From: an uncultured Microbacterium sp. | GTDB taxonomy: Bacteria; Actinomycetota; Actinomycetes; Actinomycetales; Microbacteriaceae | DNA: 10,777 bases | Assembly (NCBI GenBank): GCA_937926065.1 | Contig: CALANM010000195.1 | Location: 1-10,777 of the forward strand | Direction of reading: 5' to 3' | Shown: piece after piece, positions 7,044-10,777 of the stretch | Numbering within the stretch: the stretch's first letter is position 1 | Layout: each line of letters begins with the position of its first letter | Translations under genes and position numbers: made by a program | Notes under the pieces: model-generated | The model's input: the letters and a program-made list of their open reading frames with translations, nothing else | The model's database searches: none | What the model was told of the DNA's origin: nothing

Positions 7044-8447
7044 GTGACCGACATGACCGACACGGAGTACCGCATCGAGCACGACACCATGGGTGAAGTG
7101 CGCGTGCCGAAGAACGCGCTGTATGCGGCGCAGACGCAGCGCGCGGTGGAGAACTTCCCCATCTCTGGCAAGGGGCTCGAGTCGACGCAGATCGCGGCCC
7201 TCGCGCGCATCAAGAAGGCCGCCGCGCTCGCCAACAAGGAGCTGGGCACCCTCGACGGCGACATCGCCGACGCCATCGCCTGGGCGGCCGACCAGGTCAT
7301 CACGGGTCAGCACGACGCGGAGTTCCCCGTCGACACATACCAGACCGGCTCTGGAACGTCGTCGAACATGAACATGAACGAGGTGCTCGCCACGCTCGCG
7401 ACCCGTCATCTCGGTCGCTCCGTGCACCCCAACGACCACGTCAACGCGTCGCAGTCGTCGAACGACGTCTTCCCGACCTCGGTGCACATCGCCGTCACGC
7501 AGGCGCTCATCGACGACCTCGTCCCCGCGCTCGACCACCTCGCGGTCGCCCTCGAGGCCAAGGCCGAGCTCTGGAAGGACGCCGTCAAGTCAGGCCGCAC
7601 CCACCTGATGGACGCCACGCCTGTCACGCTCGGTCAGGAGTTCGGCGGCTACGCCCGTCAGATCCGCCTCGGCATCGAGCGCGTGCGCGCCGTGCTCCCC
7701 CGCGTCGGCGAGGTGCCGCTGGGCGGCACGGCCGTCGGAACCGGCATCAACACGCCTCTCGGCTTCCCGCAGAAGGTGATCGCCCTCCTCCAGGAGGAGA
7801 CCGAGCTGCCGATCACCGAGGCGAAGGACCACTTCGAGGCGCAGGCCAACCGCGACGGCCTCGTCGAGGCCTCGGGCGCGCTGCGCACGATCGCGGTGTC
7901 GCTCACCAAGATCAACAACGACATCCGCTGGATGGGGTCGGGCCCGAACACGGGTCTCGCCGAGCTCCACATCCCCGACCTGCAGCCGGGTTCGTCCATC
8001 ATGCCCGGCAAGGTGAACCCGGTCGTCCCTGAGGCGACGCTCATGGTCTGCGCGCGCGTGATCGGCAACGACGCGACCGTCGCGTGGGCCGGCGCCTCGG
8101 GCGCTTTCGAGCTCAACGTCGCGATCCCGGTCATGGGAACGGCCCTGCTGGAGTCGATCCGCCTGCTCTCGAACGCGATGCGCGTGCTGGCCGACAAGAC
8201 CATCGACGGCCTTGAGGCCAACCTCGAGCGCGCAGCCGCGTACGCGGGCATGTCGCCGTCGATCGTCACGCCGCTGAACAAGCTGATCGGCTACGAAGCG
8301 GCCGCCAAGATCGCCAAGCACTCGGTCGCCAAGGGCATCACGGTGCGTGAAGCGGTGATCGACCTGGGCTACGTCGAGCGTGGGGAACTGACCGAAGAGC
8401 AGCTGGATGAGAAACTCGATCTCCTGTCAATGACCCACCCGGGTTGA
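7044..8447 (+). CDS. fumC: Class II fumarate hydratase (fumarase C)
   Basis: This enzyme reversibly hydrates fumarate to L-malate in the TCA cycle and is an iron-free cytoplasmic homotetramer. At 467 residues it is standard family length. Active-site regions are GSGTSSNMNMNEV (102-114), HVNASQSSNDVFPTS (132-146), GRTHLMDATPVTLGQEF with H187, and the signature GSSIMPGKVNP (316-326) with the catalytic serine loop. KDHFEAQ and MSPSIVTPLNKLIGYE further distinguish it from aspartase and adenylosuccinate lyase. Two starts are possible: GTG at 7044 (GAGGAA 8 bases upstream) and ATG at 7053 (GAGGA 10 bases upstream); I keep the longer. The gene ends in tandem stops TGA-TAA that overlap the promoter of the following kinase gene. 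The 65-base gap before it holds only a weak 5-bp hairpin and no clear promoter. Confidence 0.96.
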   Translation: MTDMTDTEYRIEHDTMGEVRVPKNALYAAQTQRAVENFPISGKGLESTQIAALARIKKAAALANKELGTLDGDIADAIAWAADQVITGQHDAEFPVDTYQTGSGTSSNMNMNEVLATLATRHLGRSVHPNDHVNASQSSNDVFPTSVHIAVTQALIDDLVPALDHLAVALEAKAELWKDAVKSGRTHLMDATPVTLGQEFGGYARQIRLGIERVRAVLPRVGEVPLGGTAVGTGINTPLGFPQKVIALLQEETELPITEAKDHFEAQANRDGLVEASGALRTIAVSLTKINNDIRWMGSGPNTGLAELHIPDLQPGSSIMPGKVNPVVPEATLMVCARVIGNDATVAWAGASGAFELNVAIPVMGTALLESIRLLSNAMRVLADKTIDGLEANLERAAAYAGMSPSIVTPLNKLIGYEAAAKIAKHSVAKGITVREAVIDLGYVERGELTEEQLDEKLDLLSMTHPG

Positions 8448-8451
8448 TAAT
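8424..8451 (+). promoter_or_regulatory. Putative promoter for the two-component operon, overlapping the fumC stop codons
   Basis: CTGTCA (8424-8429) matches TTGACA at 4 of 6 bases. After 16 bases, GATAAT (8446-8451) matches TATAAT at 5 of 6. The -10 box ends 6 bases before the GTG at 8458, so the mRNA would start on, or within a base of, the kinase start codon. GGAGA touches the GTG with one base between and is too close to act as a normal Shine-Dalgarno site, which supports leaderless translation. The -35 lies in the last fumC codons and the -10 uses its TGA-TAA. Confidence 0.55.
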
Positions 8452-8457
8452 CGGAGA

Positions 8458-9435
8458 GTGATCAGCACGATCAACGTGCATTCTCGTCGCACGCGCACTC
8501 TGGGGCTGCTCGTCGCCGTCGTGGCGGCAGGCTTCGCCTTGGCTGCGCTTGCGGTCGCGTTCGTCCACGTCATCACCGACCAGCCGCTGCCCTGGGCAGT
8601 GATCCCGGTGTATCTCCTCATCGCGACGGCGACGCTCGTCGTCGTCGCGGTCGTGGGGTGGACGGTGCTGCCCTCGACCCCCGTCGACACACTGTCGAGC
8701 GACCACGATGAGACGGCTTTCGAGACCCAGCGCCGGCTCCTCGACGACGTGCGCCATGAGCTGAAGACCCCCATCACGATCGTGCGTGGTCACCTCGAGG
8801 TCATGGATCCGAACGATCCGGCAGACGCGGCGGCCATCCGCGATCTCGGCATGGCTGAGCTCGACCGGATGACTCGGCTCATCGGCGACATCGACCTGCT
8901 CGCGGCGGTCGAGACCGACAAGTTCACGATGGCCGACGTCGACCTCGCGCTGCTCACCCAGCGTGTGGGTGAGCTTGTGACGGTGATTCCCGACCATGAG
9001 TGGAGCATCGAGCAGACGGCGAGCGCCGTGATACGCGGCGACGGCGACCGGCTGCTGCAGGCTTGGCTGCAGCTGGCCGACAACGCCGCGAAGTACACGC
9101 CCGCCGGCAGCCCGATCGAGGTCGGGAGCGCCGTGAACGCGGGCGGCGTGCAGCTGTGGGTGCGCGATCACGGTCCTGGCATCCCTCCGGCCATGCGTCA
9201 TCGCATCTTCCGCCGGTTCGACCGCGGCACCGGCAAGCGCTCGGTGGGCGGTTCGGGTCTGGGCCTGGCGATCGTCGATGCGATCGCCAAGGCTCACCGC
9301 GGGCACTGTGCGATCTCCGACACCCCGGGCGGCGGCGCGACGTTCGCCCTCGAGATCCCCCTCGGCACCAAAGCCCCCGTCCCGTCGCCGGTACGCGCCG
9401 GTGACGTGCTGTTGCAACGAGAGGCAAGCGCATGA
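8458..9435 (+). CDS. Two-component sensor histidine kinase with minimal membrane sensor
   Basis: This 325-residue membrane sensor kinase should autophosphorylate and pass phosphate to the regulator encoded next. Two helices (about 14-38 and 46-70) are joined by only about 8 outside residues (TDQPLPWA), so there is no real extracellular sensor domain, and I see no recognisable HAMP domain. The dimerisation/phosphoacceptor helix has H100 in DVRHELKTPITIV. The ATPase domain has the N box LQLADNAAKYT (N209), G1 DHGPGI, F box IFRRFDRG and G2 GGSGLGLAI. All catalytic motifs are intact. The GTG start at 8458 lies 10 bases after the fumC stop with a promoter-like -10 just upstream. The stop overlaps the regulator's ATG (ATGA). 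Kinase-before-regulator is the less usual order. The signal is unknown; intramembrane or envelope-stress sensing is a guess from the topology. Confidence 0.93.
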   Translation: MISTINVHSRRTRTLGLLVAVVAAGFALAALAVAFVHVITDQPLPWAVIPVYLLIATATLVVVAVVGWTVLPSTPVDTLSSDHDETAFETQRRLLDDVRHELKTPITIVRGHLEVMDPNDPADAAAIRDLGMAELDRMTRLIGDIDLLAAVETDKFTMADVDLALLTQRVGELVTVIPDHEWSIEQTASAVIRGDGDRLLQAWLQLADNAAKYTPAGSPIEVGSAVNAGGVQLWVRDHGPGIPPAMRHRIFRRFDRGTGKRSVGGSGLGLAIVDAIAKAHRGHCAISDTPGGGATFALEIPLGTKAPVPSPVRAGDVLLQREASA

Positions 9436-10085
9436 CTCGCATTCTGGTGGTCGACGACGAGCCGCACATCGTCTCCCTTGTGACCCGGAGCCTGAACGCC
9501 GACGGTTACGAGACCGTGGTGGCGGAGGACGGGGCCGAGGCGCTTGAGCGCGCGATGGAGCCTGACATCTCCCTCGTGGTGCTCGACGTGGGTCTTCCGA
9601 CGATGGACGGCTTCGAGGTTCTCCGTCATCTTCGAGACCGGGGCAATGGCGTTCCCGTCATCATGCTGACGGCACGCAGTGGCACAAGCGACACGATCGA
9701 AGGGCTGGACGCCGGGGCGAGCGACTACATGTCGAAGCCGTTCGCGGTGGCAGAGCTGCTGGCTCGCGTTCGTTCGCGGCTGCGGGAGTCGGTGGGGGCG
9801 CCGGTGGTGCTGCAGCGCGGGGACGTCACGCTCGACGTGCTGGCTCGCCGTGTGACGGTGGGCGACCGTGAGGTCGATCTGTCGGCGCGGGAGTTCGCTC
9901 TGGCGGAGCAGTTCCTGCGTCACCCGGGTGAGGTGATGACTCGCGAGGTGCTGCTGAGCCAGGTGTGGGGCATGGACTTCGACCCGGGATCGAATGTCGT
10001 GGACGTGTATGTGCGCTATCTGCGGGCGAAGCTCGGGCCTGACAACATCGTCACGGTGCGGGGCGAGGGCTACCGCTGGGAGTGA
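9432..10085 (+). CDS. OmpR/PhoB-family response regulator
   Basis: This 217-residue DNA-binding regulator is the partner of the kinase just upstream. The receiver domain (about 2-117) has acidic pocket residues D8, D9 and E10, phosphoacceptor D52 in VVLDVGLPTMDGFEVL, T80 in MLTARSG and K102 in YMSKPF. The C-terminal winged helix (about 128-217) has LSAREFALAEQFLRHPGEVMTREVLLSQVWG, then the recognition helix region NVVDVYVRYLRAKLG and wing VRGEGYRWE. The ATG overlaps the kinase stop and is preceded by GAGAGG 7 bases upstream, so the pair is co-translated. Target genes cannot be told from this window; autoregulation of the 8424-8451 promoter, or control of the nearby secreted proteins, is possible but untested. 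Confidence 0.95.
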   Translation: MTRILVVDDEPHIVSLVTRSLNADGYETVVAEDGAEALERAMEPDISLVVLDVGLPTMDGFEVLRHLRDRGNGVPVIMLTARSGTSDTIEGLDAGASDYMSKPFAVAELLARVRSRLRESVGAPVVLQRGDVTLDVLARRVTVGDREVDLSAREFALAEQFLRHPGEVMTREVLLSQVWGMDFDPGSNVVDVYVRYLRAKLGPDNIVTVRGEGYRWE

Positions 10086-10109
10086 CCGGGAGCGGCTCGC
10101 TCCCCCGGT
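10085..10109. terminator. Bidirectional hairpin terminator between the response regulator and the PKD-like gene
   Basis: GGGAGCG (10088-10094), loop GCT, CGCTCCC (10098-10104) is a perfect 7-bp stem. It is extended by ACC with GGT outside a 2-base CC bulge. It starts on the last base of the regulator stop codon and sits in the 37-base gap between convergent genes. No T-tract follows in either direction. Confidence 0.7.
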
Positions 10110-10122
10110 TGCGACGTCGTCG

Positions 10123-10777
10123 TCAGCAGCCGATGCCGCGCGGGTCTTCGCCGCACGTGCGCTCGACGAGCGCGGTGTGCGCGGCGAGGATCTCGATCTG
10201 GGCGTCGCCGACGGGGAGGGCGAGTGTTCCCGGCACGCGTTCCCAGCCGTTGCCGAAGTCGACGTCGGCACGGAAGGACACTGACGCTCGCACCGTGTAC
10301 GTACCGCGTTGGGTGTAGATGTGGCTCGTCGCGGTGGGGGTGAATTGCGGTGCGCCGAGGGAGCTCCAGGTGCGCCCGCCGGTGTCCAGGGCGCGTGATG
10401 TTCCGTCGCCGTAGTCGAACCGGAACGACACCGGCCGGAAGCGCACCGTGACCGGGAGGTCGAACAGCTCGCCGCGCTGCGTGTGGGTGGACGCGCGAGC
10501 CACGAGGTTGACGGGAAGTCCCGCGATGCCGATTCCCGCGGGCTCCGCGGTGAGCGGTGCCAGCGACGGCGTGAACGAGACGACGTCTTCGAGCGTGGGC
10601 TCCGGGCGACTCACGACCTCGTAGTGACCGCAGCGCCCGAGTGCGTCGTCGCAGCGGATGCCGTCGCCGAGGTCCTCTGCAAGCTCCTCGCGTCCAACGA
10701 GGTCGGGGACGACCGTGCTCTCCACCGGCCCTCCGGCACCGCCGGGTCGCTGCCCGGTGATCTCAAGCGCGCCGTCC
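10123..10777 (-). CDS. PKD-like domain protein, probably secreted (5' end outside window)
   Basis: This is the C-terminal 218 residues of a protein whose frame stays open to the right edge. A PKD-like beta-sandwich spans roughly the middle to the end, recognised by PVSFRFDYGDGTSRALDTGG (the W/F-x-F/Y-GDG signature) and the later SHIYTQRGTYTVRASVSF strand, typical of PKD domains. Cysteine pairs near the visible start (IRCDDALGRCGHYE) and at the C-terminus (ERTCGEDPRGIGC) could form disulfides, which suits an exported protein. An internal GTG at 10725 is preceded by GGAGGG, but the spacing is only 3 bases and no signal peptide follows, so I take the true start to lie beyond the window. Related actinobacterial PKD proteins are often surface or secreted proteins of unknown role. 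It converges with the regulator gene. Confidence 0.75.
   Translation of the reverse strand, partial: DGALEITGQRPGGAGGPVESTVVPDLVGREELAEDLGDGIRCDDALGRCGHYEVVSRPEPTLEDVVSFTPSLAPLTAEPAGIGIAGLPVNLVARASTHTQRGELFDLPVTVRFRPVSFRFDYGDGTSRALDTGGRTWSSLGAPQFTPTATSHIYTQRGTYTVRASVSFRADVDFGNGWERVPGTLALPVGDAQIEILAAHTALVERTCGEDPRGIGC

Noticed and set aside
8338..9417. 359-codon open frame on the minus strand across the fumC end and the kinase gene
   Set aside because: Its product is rich in R, H, D and G without motifs, and the plus-strand kinase has every catalytic box in order, so this is a compositional shadow.
10723..10725. GTG at 10725 as start of the PKD-like gene
   Set aside because: The frame continues open to the window edge, the SD spacing is only 3 bases and the resulting N-terminus has no signal peptide, so it is more likely an internal valine.

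Overview
This is a chromosomal segment from a high-GC actinobacterium. The gene families, GC-rich third codon positions, frequent GTG starts and the order ispH / xseA-xseB-DUF4245-...-fumC point to Microbacteriaceae, most likely Microbacterium or a close relative. That placement is an inference from memory of the families, not a database result. Coding density is very high: no gap exceeds about 105 bases, and there are no tRNA, rRNA, IS, phage or CRISPR signals.

Left part (1-2507). The window opens in the last 75 codons of a class II fructose-bisphosphate aldolase (+). It converges, across a long hairpin terminator, with a large secreted peptidoglycan hydrolase (-). That protein has a signal peptide, four Ig-like repeats, a bulb-lectin-like domain and a complete LytM/M23 peptidase. 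A smaller hairpin separates it from the next minus-strand unit.

Middle (2508-8447). A two-gene minus-strand operon, ispH followed by a three-helix DUF6264-type membrane protein, is divergent from a plus-strand cluster. The cluster is xseA, xseB (the two subunits of exonuclease VII), a DUF4245 membrane-anchored protein, a beta-carbonic anhydrase and, after 65 bases, fumC. The first four plus-strand genes are chained by 1- or 4-base stop/start overlaps, so they are almost certainly co-translated.

Right part (8448-10777). A two-component system, with sensor kinase before OmpR-type regulator, begins immediately after fumC. Its putative -10 box is made partly of the tandem stop codons of fumC, and it sits where the mRNA would start on the GTG codon. 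The regulator converges, across a compact hairpin, with the 3' part of a PKD-like, probably secreted protein that runs off the right edge.

Most of this is conserved housekeeping: glycolysis, isoprenoid synthesis, DNA repair, CO2/bicarbonate balance and the TCA cycle. No new defence or mobile system is apparent. The parts most worth following up are the two apparently leaderless promoters, the carbonic anhydrase in the slot that glpX fills in mycobacteria, the multi-domain hydrolase, and the small uncharacterised sensor kinase.
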